Assembly (NCBI GenBank): GCA_049115495.1
Contig: JAGDZV010000005.1
Span: 434,001 to 498,000 of the forward strand
Direction: 5' to 3'
DNA: 64,000 nt
DNA from: JACPUW01 sp049115495
GTDB taxonomy: Bacteria; Bacteroidota; Bacteroidia; CAILMK01; JACPUW01
In this document: piece after piece, positions 18,520-26,951 of the stretch
How positions within the stretch are numbered: the stretch's first letter is position 1
Layout: each line of letters opens with the position of its first letter
Notes under the pieces: generated by a model
The model's database searches: none
Seen by the model: the letters and a program-made list of their open reading frames with translations, nothing else
Told to the model about the DNA's origin: nothing
Translations under genes and position numbers: made by a program

Positions 18520-19497
18520 ATGAAACAATTATTATTCGCGGCCCTAATGACTCTTTCAATAAGCTGCATGGCCAATTTAAAAAAATCTAGCCTTGATTCA
18601 CTAAGAGCTATTGCCATTGCCAACCAACTTGGCGAAATGAAATCTAAGATACATAATGCCTATTTACAAGGCGATATTGCTGTTTATAAGAACGACAGTC
18701 TAAATTCTGAATTAACGGTTGAGCGTTTTCAAACAATGTTTGAGGCAATGCCTCAAATGGGTCAAGTAAATGGTTTTATAGCATGCGTAAGGCTCAAATC
18801 TAACTTCACAAGTTTTGACCAAGAAAGCGAAGTATATTGCATTGCACCTGTTTATGAATTAGTAATTGACGGAGTAGATTTAGGTAATATTCCAATGTAT
18901 TATGTTGCTATGAAAGACGTTAAGAAGGTTCTTAATGAAAACGAAGTAAAACTGTTGGCTGTTTTAACCAATCTGGCCGAGAAAAACTACTCAAATAATA
19001 TTTTCTCCGAATCGTCATTAGTGGTTTCTGGTGATGACTATAGAACAATTGAACATGGTTATCAAATGAGCTATAATATGTCAGATTGGGCTTATGGTCG
19101 TCAAAATATTATTATAAAGTTAGAAGATCTTAGAGAAATTTGTAAAAATGCAATAGAGGTATTTGAAGAAAGTTTGAACACAGTGCTTTGTAATACAGCG
19201 CCAAACATGAGCTGTTATTTAGATAAAAAGTTTAAGAAAGAAGTACCGCATTTGGCAAAACACGAACCCTTTCAACAATTAGAAGTAATACAACTGCCAA
19301 GCCCAGAGTATCCGGGGGAGTTTAAAGACACAGTAATTCGTCATGATTGCCAAATTCAATGGGTTTATAAAGTAGTTGAAATAAAAAACGGTTATCAAAT
19401 TGATTTTTGGGGAGTTAGTATTTTCATGAAAAAAGAAGATTTTGAAGTTGCCGTACCTGAGTGGGTACGCTTGCTCTTGGTAGAACACGAGTTGTAA
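18520..19497 (+). CDS. Secreted hypothetical protein, paralogue of the gene at 21445
   Basis: A 325-residue protein with an N-terminal signal (MKQLLFAALMTLSISCMAN; the SISC could be a lipobox). It shares layout and motifs with the protein at 21445-22434: a SL-rich start, IAPVYELVIDG versus FSPQYQLNIDG, a LVTLINLSE-like segment (LLAVLTNLAE), DWAYGRQNIIIKLEDL versus EWTHGYKQVLLLQKDL, and the strongly conserved CYLDKK...H..KHEPF near 225-250. I do not recognise the family; the RVxxIAP-like segment faintly recalls GldN but is not enough to assign it. Likely periplasmic or outer-membrane associated. Confidence 0.65.
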   Translation: MKQLLFAALMTLSISCMANLKKSSLDSLRAIAIANQLGEMKSKIHNAYLQGDIAVYKNDSLNSELTVERFQTMFEAMPQMGQVNGFIACVRLKSNFTSFDQESEVYCIAPVYELVIDGVDLGNIPMYYVAMKDVKKVLNENEVKLLAVLTNLAEKNYSNNIFSESSLVVSGDDYRTIEHGYQMSYNMSDWAYGRQNIIIKLEDLREICKNAIEVFEESLNTVLCNTAPNMSCYLDKKFKKEVPHLAKHEPFQQLEVIQLPSPEYPGEFKDTVIRHDCQIQWVYKVVEIKNGYQIDFWGVSIFMKKEDFEVAVPEWVRLLLVEHEL

Positions 19498-19774
19498 AAT
19501 TCTTACATTAGAATAAGGTAGAGACACCGAGCTAGGTTTCTCTACCATTCGTTTTGGACTACTTAAAAGCTAGTAGTTGGTTTTTAATAGTTTTAAAGGG
19601 TAAATAAGAGCTCGATATCATTTTCGCGTACCCCCATGTCCACCCGCAACAATGCCAATAATTCTAATATTTAGGTAAATAAATTTAAAGAATTGGACTA
19701 TTATGTTTCGTCTCCAAAACTTTCCTTTAATGGGTTTTTGTATGCTTGCTGTATTACTCATTTTGGTTATTTTT

Positions 19775-21232
19775 TTATTCAGGAATCAACCACCAAAGTG
19801 GTCTCATGCGTGCTTTCCATATAAAAACGTAATGCAAAGCTAGTTTTACCCAGTGCCCTGCAAGGCCAATATCGCCAAACGTTTTTTGAATATTGCGGCC
19901 ACCACTTGTCTTATACTTTTTATAATCTGGAACAATGGGGAAAGTAGTAATACTAATGCCGCTACCTTGTGTAAGTCCATAACCTGCAGATGCAATACAC
20001 GCAGCACCCATGTTGCCTAATGATCCTTTATGGTGCAGGTCTGTGCTGCCGCTTTTTATCATTTCTATAATATTATCAGCTACAAGCTTTGCGGTAATAC
20101 CAGAGGGCATGCCCGTTCTTGGCGGAGAAGGTGATATGGCCGTACCGTTTGCTGATTGCCTTGGTTTTGAAATGGCATGTGGTGGTGCAAAGGCAATTCC
20201 TGGAGCAAATATGTTGTTATAGCTAGGGTTTTGATAAGTTTCAGGCCAATCTTGTACTGTCCATTCTTCATAAGGCTTGGCCGTATAATCAGCATCAACT
20301 ACCATAAAGCCCTTAAATAGTTTTTCTGTTATGTCGTTTTCAGATTTATCGTAGGCTTTAAACCCATGGCCAGAAAATGCCGGAATTAGCATGGCGAAGT
20401 CATAGTCTTTTGATTTGAATTCTCCCTCAAGGTTTTCATAATTCACCTTACCCGGCTCAACCTTATGTACACCAGCACCTAATATCCAATCAATACCACG
20501 TTCTTCAAAAACCATCTGCACCATTTCGGCTGACTTCATTTCTTTGCCATTAACCTTCATTACCATGCCATCCATGCCAAAATCGCCTAATTCATACTCA
20601 TTAGAAATCCATGTGATTTCACACATCTCTCTAACTTTATTCCTTTTAAGCTCCTTTTCAACATTTAAAATGTATTCAAATGCCGCACCTTGGCAGGTAG
20701 CTTTAGGGTGGCCTGTGCCAATAAGAATGCGCTGCTTTTTTCCACTTTTGGCTTTGCTAATTACTTGAGATAGCCCGTGCGCAGCTTCTTTGGCATGGGT
20801 ATATGTACATACTGAGTACACATTGTTTTTACCTGGATTTAATCCTTCCGTTTGGTCAAAAGCTAATATGGGTCCGGTGGCATTTATCAAGTAGTTGTAC
20901 CAAATTCTAATTTGCTCACCTTTTCTTTCGCCTACCACATATTCAGCTAAAATATGTGGTTTTGGTTCTTCTTTGTTTCCTTCGGGGTAAAAGGCAACGG
21001 CTTTAGCTTGTGTATACTCAATGCTCTTCTTTTTATAAAGCGGAGCCAAAGGGAAAATAATTTTTTCTGGGGCCATTCTACCAGTACCTACCCAAATATT
21101 TGACGGAATCCATTGGTAATTGCTATTGGGAGACACAACCAATACTTCGTGCTTTTTAGATAACTTTCGTCTAAGATGAGATGCGGCAGTATGACCAGCA
21201 ATGCCTGCGCCTAAAACTAAAATTCTCGCCAT
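19775..21232 (-). CDS. FAD/NAD(P)-dependent oxidoreductase, sulfide:quinone oxidoreductase-like
   Basis: A 485-residue flavoprotein. It starts with the Rossmann motif ILVLGAGIAGHTAASHLRR (GxGxxG), has YQWIPSNIWVGTG of the SQR family, an ATG-like NATGPILAF segment, and FAPGIAFAPPHAISKPRQSANGTAISPSPPRTGMPSG near the flavin/quinone site. Several Cys residues fall in plausible redox positions (one in SVCTYTH near 145, one in CQGAAFEY, one in AACIASAG near the C-terminus). Family knowledge suggests electron transfer from sulfide or a related donor to quinone at the inner membrane; sulfide specificity is not proven. It stands alone between the two paralogous secreted genes. Confidence 0.8.
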   Translation of the reverse strand: MARILVLGAGIAGHTAASHLRRKLSKKHEVLVVSPNSNYQWIPSNIWVGTGRMAPEKIIFPLAPLYKKKSIEYTQAKAVAFYPEGNKEEPKPHILAEYVVGERKGEQIRIWYNYLINATGPILAFDQTEGLNPGKNNVYSVCTYTHAKEAAHGLSQVISKAKSGKKQRILIGTGHPKATCQGAAFEYILNVEKELKRNKVREMCEITWISNEYELGDFGMDGMVMKVNGKEMKSAEMVQMVFEERGIDWILGAGVHKVEPGKVNYENLEGEFKSKDYDFAMLIPAFSGHGFKAYDKSENDITEKLFKGFMVVDADYTAKPYEEWTVQDWPETYQNPSYNNIFAPGIAFAPPHAISKPRQSANGTAISPSPPRTGMPSGITAKLVADNIIEMIKSGSTDLHHKGSLGNMGAACIASAGYGLTQGSGISITTFPIVPDYKKYKTSGGRNIQKTFGDIGLAGHWVKLALHYVFIWKARMRPLWWLIPE

Positions 21233-21444
21233 TGTTCAATTGTTTTGATTTAGCGAATATTTCGTTTTCGTAATTCAAAAAATGCGACTTGTGTTACATA
21301 AAAAACTGACTTTCATCACCTTGTGATGATTTTTCATTAGTGTTTATTTGGCGGTTTTAGTATGGTGAAAAACTAAATTGCGAATATTTGAAATCAAATT
21401 CAATGATTTAAAGGTTACTTTGGTGCCTATATGCCATCAATGAG

Positions 21445-22434
21445 ATGAACGCAATTTCAATGAATAGATTTACAGTGCTCGCAGTATTTATGCTCTACGT
21501 TTTGCCATCAAACGGTCAAAGACTTGTAACAAACAATGATCAGTTGCAGGCCATTAACCTTGGCTCAAAGCTCAAGGGTATTTTCGAAAGCGTACATAAA
21601 GATTTTGTAAAGGGGCGCATAACGGCATATACCAACGATAGCTTCTCAAAAATAATGACACCTGAACTTTACAAGCGAGACTTTTTAGGGGCTGAAAAGG
21701 AAAATATGTTCGCAGGATGGGGGGCAACCTTTACACCGCTAACTGATTTTTCTAGTATTGAACAAAAACGTGTTATTACGGCATTTTCGCCTCAATATCA
21801 ATTAAATATTGATGGACAAGATATTGGTACATTTTCTCATTACTCTTTAAAGGCGAGTGATATTGAAGCCCGCTTGAATAAAGATGAATTTGAAATGTTG
21901 GTAACACTGATAAACCTATCTGAACATATGGCATCAAATAACCCTGTAATAAATACTTCTTTTGTATTTAAAGATGGAGAAATTCTGCTTGACTCTTTGC
22001 CATACCCTAAAAGCCCAAAGCTTGATGAGTGGACACATGGCTACAAGCAGGTGTTGCTTTTGCAAAAAGATCTAGAGCCTATAATTGATGCGGTGAGTAA
22101 TACGCTTATTGAGAATTTGAATGATGCCTTAGCCGGTAATAGTGCCGTTTTACCTTGCTATTTAGATAAAAAACGTAAGGTTAAAATTGAACATTATGGT
22201 AGACATAAGCCATTTGCCCAAGAACTAAAAACATACAAAGAGAACCCAAGCGTTGCAGGAAATTATATTGAAGAAATAAAGCTGATTTGGCCTAGACTAG
22301 ATAACCTTGAAGAAGTATATATTGATAAGGGTATGGCTGAATTAAAAATGCAAGAGCGAACAGTGTATATGGTTGAAGAAGACCTTAAAAAAGAATTGCC
22401 CGCATGGATGGTACATGTCTTGTCAAATAACTAG
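21445..22434 (+). CDS. Secreted hypothetical protein, paralogue of the gene at 18520
   Basis: A 329-residue protein with a signal peptide; the Met at residue 6 (MNRFTVLAVFMLYVLPSNGQ) is a plausible alternative start. It shares with its paralogue the FSPQYQLNIDGQDIG segment, LVTLINLSEHMASNN, DEWTHGYKQVLLLQKDL and the best-conserved CYLDKKRKVKIEHYGRHKPF near residue 230. The C-terminus (PAWMVHVLSNN versus PEWVRLLLVEHE) also aligns. A single duplication followed by insertion of, or around, the flavoprotein gene explains the arrangement. The function is unknown; export is inferred from the signal. Confidence 0.65.
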   Translation: MNAISMNRFTVLAVFMLYVLPSNGQRLVTNNDQLQAINLGSKLKGIFESVHKDFVKGRITAYTNDSFSKIMTPELYKRDFLGAEKENMFAGWGATFTPLTDFSSIEQKRVITAFSPQYQLNIDGQDIGTFSHYSLKASDIEARLNKDEFEMLVTLINLSEHMASNNPVINTSFVFKDGEILLDSLPYPKSPKLDEWTHGYKQVLLLQKDLEPIIDAVSNTLIENLNDALAGNSAVLPCYLDKKRKVKIEHYGRHKPFAQELKTYKENPSVAGNYIEEIKLIWPRLDNLEEVYIDKGMAELKMQERTVYMVEEDLKKELPAWMVHVLSNN

Positions 22435-22435
22435 A

Positions 22436-24196
22436 TCAATCATCTTTGCCGTAGTAATCAAGTATACTTTCTAGCAATTGCTTTTGACTTAAAATATAGC
22501 TCGGATTTTGGTTTAGAGCTTTAAGATCATTCAATTCATTATCTAGGTTTTGAAGCGTTACATCTGCCATTTCTAGTGCCTTTGCCTTTTCTCCAGCGTT
22601 AAATAGTATTTGTGTAAACCTAACCCCATTTAGCAAATACGGGCAAGATTTGTTGGGTATTACCTTATTAGCAAATTCAATAACAATTTTGGCGCTATCA
22701 GATCCGGTGCTATCATCGTAGTATTTGGCCAATCTAAAAAAAAGTTGGCGCTGGTTCCAAAGTTGGCTTTTCTCAACTTGGTGTATATGTTTTATGCTAC
22801 TCCAATCTAGCTCAAGAGTTAGTTTATTAAATAATTGCTGAGGCGCATCAATGTAACCGGTACCATTATAGTCTTGCTTTTTGTATGGTGTAAGCTGATA
22901 TACGAAGCCTTGTAGTTTACAGTGGTCTTGTAAACCCGCAAAAGAACGGGGCTCTACTCCAAAACCAAAGCAAATTGGTCTATCCCAAAAATTGGTATTG
23001 ATGATATCGTATAATATTAGGTCGCTGCGGGTTAAGTAACTCTTATTTGCTCTAAAGCTAAAAAGGTCCGCAACGTTATAATAGTCTCCATAAACGGTAT
23101 GCACAGTACTGCCATTATACTCTTGGGTATTCTTGTCGTCAGCAGCATATTCAATTAGGTCATCAATAGAAACTTCAAAACCCTGATTAATCACTTGAAA
23201 ATACGGCCTTGCTTCATTGTCAAAAATCGAAAGCTTGGTTTTAAACTCAATGCCTTCTCTTTTGAGCATGTCCATATAGGCCACATTATTTAGTAAGTTC
23301 AGGTTTATCACTTTTACATCTTTTCTAAAACCCAATTGCTCTTGTACATACAACAAGGGGTAGGTGTCGTTATCTCCGTATGTAAACAAAATGGCATTTA
23401 AAGGGCAAGAGCTTAAGTAATTCTTTGCTGCGCTAATGTTGTAATCGTCATACAAGTTTGCGTTCAAGAATTTTAAAGCTTCTTCTTTATTCTGGTAAAT
23501 AAGTAAATCAAGATATGCGGTTAAATAGCCATTTGAAACCTTTGTGTTAATAGAACCTACAATTGTTTCAAAGTTGGGATCTTTGGAATTAATAAGTTCA
23601 TAGTGCTTAATAGCATTTTTTCTGGCTTTTGTATAGGTCGCTATTTGGGCTTTTGATAATGAATTTCCGCCTGATTTGAATTCAAAAATATTTTCAGAAT
23701 TAGCAAATTCAGAGTTATTGAATAAATAGCCTGTAGCTAGTGAAGAATAGGCTCTGCCTAGCGCATAAAGCTCTTCATTACTAAGCCCCTTCTTTTTTTC
23801 AAAAGTTTCGATAACATCATTCTCCCACCCAACATATCCGTAAAAAATGTTTGATCGAAACAAGTGTTCAGGATGCCTTTGTTTTAGTTCTCCGTGCAGT
23901 CCAAAGTGGAACTTTATGTTTTCAAGTATAGGAAAAGAAATCTCCTTAAAGACATTAAGCTCTTGGCTCCAATAATGTTCGCTTTTTACCTTTTCAAGGT
24001 TCGAGTAGTTTACTTCACTCACCCACCATCCATTAGGCCTTTTTTCAAATTGCAAGTATGAGGTAGGTTGTCCACTATAAGTGGAGCAGAACTGATTTAG
24101 AACCGAGTCAAGATCTGGAAAATCTGCATAAGAACTTTGAGCAAATGCAAAAAAGGGTGCATATGCAATTAGGCTAAATACTAATCTCTTTACCAA
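22436..24196 (-). CDS. Secreted protein resembling the soluble C-terminus of DUF2723 proteins
   Basis: A 586-residue protein with a signal peptide (MVKRLVFSLIAYAPFFAFAQ). The middle contains NAILFTYGDNDTYPLLYVQE followed by GFRKDVKVINLNLLNN. This is the signature GDNDTfPlwYxQExxGxRxDVxVxNlsLL found after the membrane domain of DUF2723 proteins (putative protein O-mannosyltransferases). No membrane helices are present here, so this is the soluble module on its own, with an added N-terminal region. The C-terminal 130 residues look helical and TPR-like. A periplasmic location is likely; the function is unknown. Confidence 0.65.
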   Translation of the reverse strand: MVKRLVFSLIAYAPFFAFAQSSYADFPDLDSVLNQFCSTYSGQPTSYLQFEKRPNGWWVSEVNYSNLEKVKSEHYWSQELNVFKEISFPILENIKFHFGLHGELKQRHPEHLFRSNIFYGYVGWENDVIETFEKKKGLSNEELYALGRAYSSLATGYLFNNSEFANSENIFEFKSGGNSLSKAQIATYTKARKNAIKHYELINSKDPNFETIVGSINTKVSNGYLTAYLDLLIYQNKEEALKFLNANLYDDYNISAAKNYLSSCPLNAILFTYGDNDTYPLLYVQEQLGFRKDVKVINLNLLNNVAYMDMLKREGIEFKTKLSIFDNEARPYFQVINQGFEVSIDDLIEYAADDKNTQEYNGSTVHTVYGDYYNVADLFSFRANKSYLTRSDLILYDIINTNFWDRPICFGFGVEPRSFAGLQDHCKLQGFVYQLTPYKKQDYNGTGYIDAPQQLFNKLTLELDWSSIKHIHQVEKSQLWNQRQLFFRLAKYYDDSTGSDSAKIVIEFANKVIPNKSCPYLLNGVRFTQILFNAGEKAKALEMADVTLQNLDNELNDLKALNQNPSYILSQKQLLESILDYYGKDD

Positions 24197-24327
24197 TGAA
24201 TTCTCTTTAATTGCCGTAAATATCGACCATAAAAGGAATACACCTTGTTAAATTCTATTTATGAGTGCAATCAGTCGTTAATCAATGCGCCTAAAAAAGG
24301 GCAAACAACTGAAGCTAGCTAAGAAAT

Positions 24328-24359
24328 AACTACCGAGGCATGCACATACCCCGGTAGTT
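24328..24359 (-). terminator. Candidate intrinsic terminator after the small membrane gene
   Basis: AACTACCG at 328-335 pairs with CGGTAGTT at 352-359, about 16 bases apart, lying 30-60 bases beyond the stop of the minus-strand gene that ends at 24389. The T-run on the minus strand is short (ATTTCTT), so efficiency is uncertain. Confidence 0.45.
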
Positions 24360-24388
24360 TGGATTGGTATGGTAAAGAGTTTGGTAAC

Positions 24389-24640
24389 TTATTCGTCTTC
24401 GTTCATCATGAACAAATAGGTAAAGCTTAAGTACGTTGTGGCCATAAGACCCAAGATTACAGCGCTAAATGCCAATACGGTTGAAAAAAGAAGGTTAAGG
24501 CCTGGCATGGTTTGGGCCATGGCATTAAAACCAAAAGTTGCATATAAGCTTAAAAGTATGGCAGGCACTACGCCTACGGTTAAAACTATCTTGTTGTTTC
24601 TGTTCCAAAAGTTTTGTTGTGTCTCTTTAATGTTTTTCAT
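24389..24640 (-). CDS. Small two-helix membrane protein
   Basis: I choose the ATG at 24640 (MKNIKETQQNFWNRNNK), which gives 83 residues; the frame is open 18 codons further upstream, but that part is not protein-like. Two membrane helices are clear (about 19-40 and 50-75), with a basic N-terminus and an acidic C-terminal NEDE. No family is recognised. A good promoter lies about 100 bases upstream and a terminator-like hairpin downstream, which supports a monocistronic gene. Confidence 0.6.
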   Translation of the reverse strand: MKNIKETQQNFWNRNNKIVLTVGVVPAILLSLYATFGFNAMAQTMPGLNLLFSTVLAFSAVILGLMATTYLSFTYLFMMNEDE

Positions 24641-24975
24641 GTCGATAAAATTTAGAGGGTTAACAAAAGCAGCTTTGTGCTGCATAAAAATCATCTTATT
24701 GTTTTAATAGCCTGATGATTATTGTTTTCATTGCTTTTACAACGCAAATTTATAGCAATAGTTTTCATACAAACCAATAAAAATCTTCATGAATATTGAG
24801 TGTGTAACTAGCTGTAATAGAATATTTAAGATAAAATGGATAGTGTCAAGAATACTATAATAAGCTTGCTTAATATTTAGGCCGATTTATTAGGGTAAAT
24901 ATTACAATATTGAAAATAAGTTAATTAGTTGTTTTGAAATGAAAAAAATATCTGAGTAAACAATTTATTTTGGAA
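24641..24975. other. Gene-free AT-rich stretch
   Basis: 335 bases between the small membrane gene and the outer-membrane protein gene. Apart from the promoter at 24745-24773 and a short hairpin in the leader (GCAGC / GCTGC around 24668) I see no gene, repeat or RNA here. Confidence 0.5.
24745..24773 (-). promoter_or_regulatory. Bacteroidota-type promoter for the small membrane gene
   Basis: On the minus strand TTTG (773-770) is followed after 17 bases by TAAATTTG (752-745), a perfect match to TAnnTTTG with an acceptable spacer. It would give a leader of about 95-100 bases before the ATG at 24640. Confidence 0.5.
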
Positions 24976-26253
24976 TTAAAAGATTTGATAGGCAAATCTT
25001 CCGAATAAACTTAGGTTATGATTGAGTTCAACGGTGCCAGATTGATCTTGTAATCTGCTTAGATTAAAGCTGCCACCGATTTGATATTGTAATCTGCGAT
25101 TGATAAAAACATCTAATGTAATGCCAGTGTTAAAGCCAATAGATTGGTTGTCGGTAAATAGAGCATAACGTCCATTGGTTCTCCAATTAAGACTAGTACG
25201 GGTTGATGGGAACCATTGTAACTGATAGGCCGCAGCAAGGTTTGAGTTTTGGGCAAATCCTGAGGCCACATTAACATCATTGGGGTAATTTATTGTTCTA
25301 TTAACTAGTGCATCGCCATAGCTTAGGCTAATGCTTAATTGCTGGTGTAAATGAAGGTTTACAGGTAAATGATATTCGTATCTTAAAGTTGCAAAGTATT
25401 GTAGTGCTTGCAAAGTTTGGTCAATATTGTCTAATGAGTCACTTACTCTAAACCTATAATCGTTCTCAGCATTTTGGTTAATTACAAATTCAATTCTAGA
25501 ACCACTTAAAACATTTCGTCTGGGGGCAAAAAAGTATTGGTCATTTAAGGTAGTATAGTATTCAAGGGCATTTATAGCAATGCTGTTTTTAGCCATTACT
25601 GAGTCTAAGGATTTAATCCTTCTTATGTTGTAAAACCTTGGTTCAAAAAACCTACTCCTATCTTCAACGGCCATTGTTCTTGCCAGTTTTAAGAGAACAT
25701 CTTCTGGAATGTCATTAGATATTGCACCTGATTTTTTGAGTGCTTCATTCATAAAGCCAGCTCTAATGGCCCAGTCAATAGGCTCAAGTCGTCCTCTTCC
25801 TATGCTAATACTAGTTCGGTTACTAGCAAATGTTCTTCGGTAAGTTGTAAATCCATCTTCATTATCTGTTATTCTATAGTTATTACTAAAACTTGAGTTA
25901 TTCCAAATTCTAAAAAAGAAGTACTTATTGTTATATCTTGTATGGTCAATTGAAAAACCCGTGCCGGTGCTATTTATTGCTCTACTAATATTTTGAACGT
26001 ATAATTCATTTCCTATGTAGACATTGTAAAACGTTTGCCTATACCGGTAGTTCTTGTAGCCATTAAGTCTTAAGTTAATTGGAAATTCCAAGTTATATCC
26101 TGGGTTTAAGCTATTTGATCTATAACTAAAATCACTTGATAAGATGAATTGATGAAGCTCAACATCTGGTAGGGCTAAGTCCTTAAAGGTTTTTATTTGT
26201 GCAAATGAGCTTGTTGTTAATAATAGGAGTAGGTAAGGGAGTACTTTTTTCAT
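24976..26253 (-). CDS. Outer-membrane beta-barrel protein, uncharacterised
   Basis: Starting at the ATG at 26253 (MKKVLPYLLLLLTTSSFAQ) it is 425 residues with a clear signal peptide; the ten codons upstream in the frame are dispensable. The mature part is rich in alternating aromatic and polar residues (NLEFPINLRLNGYKNYRYRQ, YEYHLPVNLHLHQQLSISLSYG) and ends in a phenylalanine (GRFAYQIF), the usual outer-membrane barrel terminus. No specific family is recognised. A region around 190-215 (SNDIPEDVLLKLARTMAVED) may be a plug or periplasmic loop. Confidence 0.65.
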   Translation of the reverse strand: MKKVLPYLLLLLTTSSFAQIKTFKDLALPDVELHQFILSSDFSYRSNSLNPGYNLEFPINLRLNGYKNYRYRQTFYNVYIGNELYVQNISRAINSTGTGFSIDHTRYNNKYFFFRIWNNSSFSNNYRITDNEDGFTTYRRTFASNRTSISIGRGRLEPIDWAIRAGFMNEALKKSGAISNDIPEDVLLKLARTMAVEDRSRFFEPRFYNIRRIKSLDSVMAKNSIAINALEYYTTLNDQYFFAPRRNVLSGSRIEFVINQNAENDYRFRVSDSLDNIDQTLQALQYFATLRYEYHLPVNLHLHQQLSISLSYGDALVNRTINYPNDVNVASGFAQNSNLAAAYQLQWFPSTRTSLNWRTNGRYALFTDNQSIGFNTGITLDVFINRRLQYQIGGSFNLSRLQDQSGTVELNHNLSLFGRFAYQIF

Positions 26254-26426
26254 GTATAGTTTTTTAGGCCGCAGTTTTGCCAAATATAGTGCCTGTTAAC
26301 ACTTTGTTTAATTTCAGGGTGTTTGAGCTGATTTTACAATGAGACATATATTCAGTATATGATACAGTGTGCGTAAAATGTAGTGCCAAGGTGTTCTTTC
26401 ATTTAAATTCGTAAAAACCACTTTTT

Positions 26427-26915
26427 GTGAAAACTTATCATATAATTATTCTCTTGGTATTTATTGCATTTAGGTCAAATGGACAAAGAAATGTGCCACT
26501 TGAGAATACAACAAAGCTCAATAGCATTGGTGGTAACCTTTTTATGCTACCAGTTGATGGTGATTACGGAGTTGTTTTAGGGATGAGTGTTTTTTATAAA
26601 AGAATGCCTGAACGAAGGTTTTTCTTAACCCCACAGGCTAGGTTGGGAATGTTTTCAGACGGGTATGATAGAGTCGATTATGCCGCAATTGGTGTAGCTG
26701 CCGGAATTGGGTTCAAGTATTTTACAACCGAATTGAATTTAGAAGGCGCAATTGGATTGACCACCTTCGGAGAAAAAAGAGTGGCGTTATTTCCTTTACC
26801 TACCCTTGTTTTTACTACAAAGCCAATTTTTAACAGGCTATATTTTCAATTTTATGCACCAATTCCCGTAAGGCCTTATGCCATAATATCAGGTTCGTTT
26901 GGTTACCGTTTTTAG
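26427..26915 (+). CDS. Small outer-membrane-like protein
   Basis: 162 residues starting at a GTG (26427), with a signal peptide ending near SNGQ. Short beta strands follow and the C-terminus ends SGSFGYRF, typical of an eight-stranded barrel. No family is recognised. It is divergent from the larger barrel gene, with about 170 bases between the two starts. Confidence 0.6.
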   Translation: MKTYHIIILLVFIAFRSNGQRNVPLENTTKLNSIGGNLFMLPVDGDYGVVLGMSVFYKRMPERRFFLTPQARLGMFSDGYDRVDYAAIGVAAGIGFKYFTTELNLEGAIGLTTFGEKRVALFPLPTLVFTTKPIFNRLYFQFYAPIPVRPYAIISGSFGYRF

Positions 26916-26951
26916 TCTCCAATTCTAATATTAGTATTTTGTGCGCTTCTT

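Noticed and set aside
18520..19497. Assignment of the paralogous secreted proteins to GldN
   Set aside because: Only a short RVxxIAP-like segment is similar; the conserved CYLDKK motif is not one I know from GldN, and no other gld genes are adjacent.
19508..19546. GGTAGAGA / TCTCTACC stem after the gene at 18520
   Set aside because: The loop is long and the T-run weak; it could be a terminator but evidence was too thin to list.
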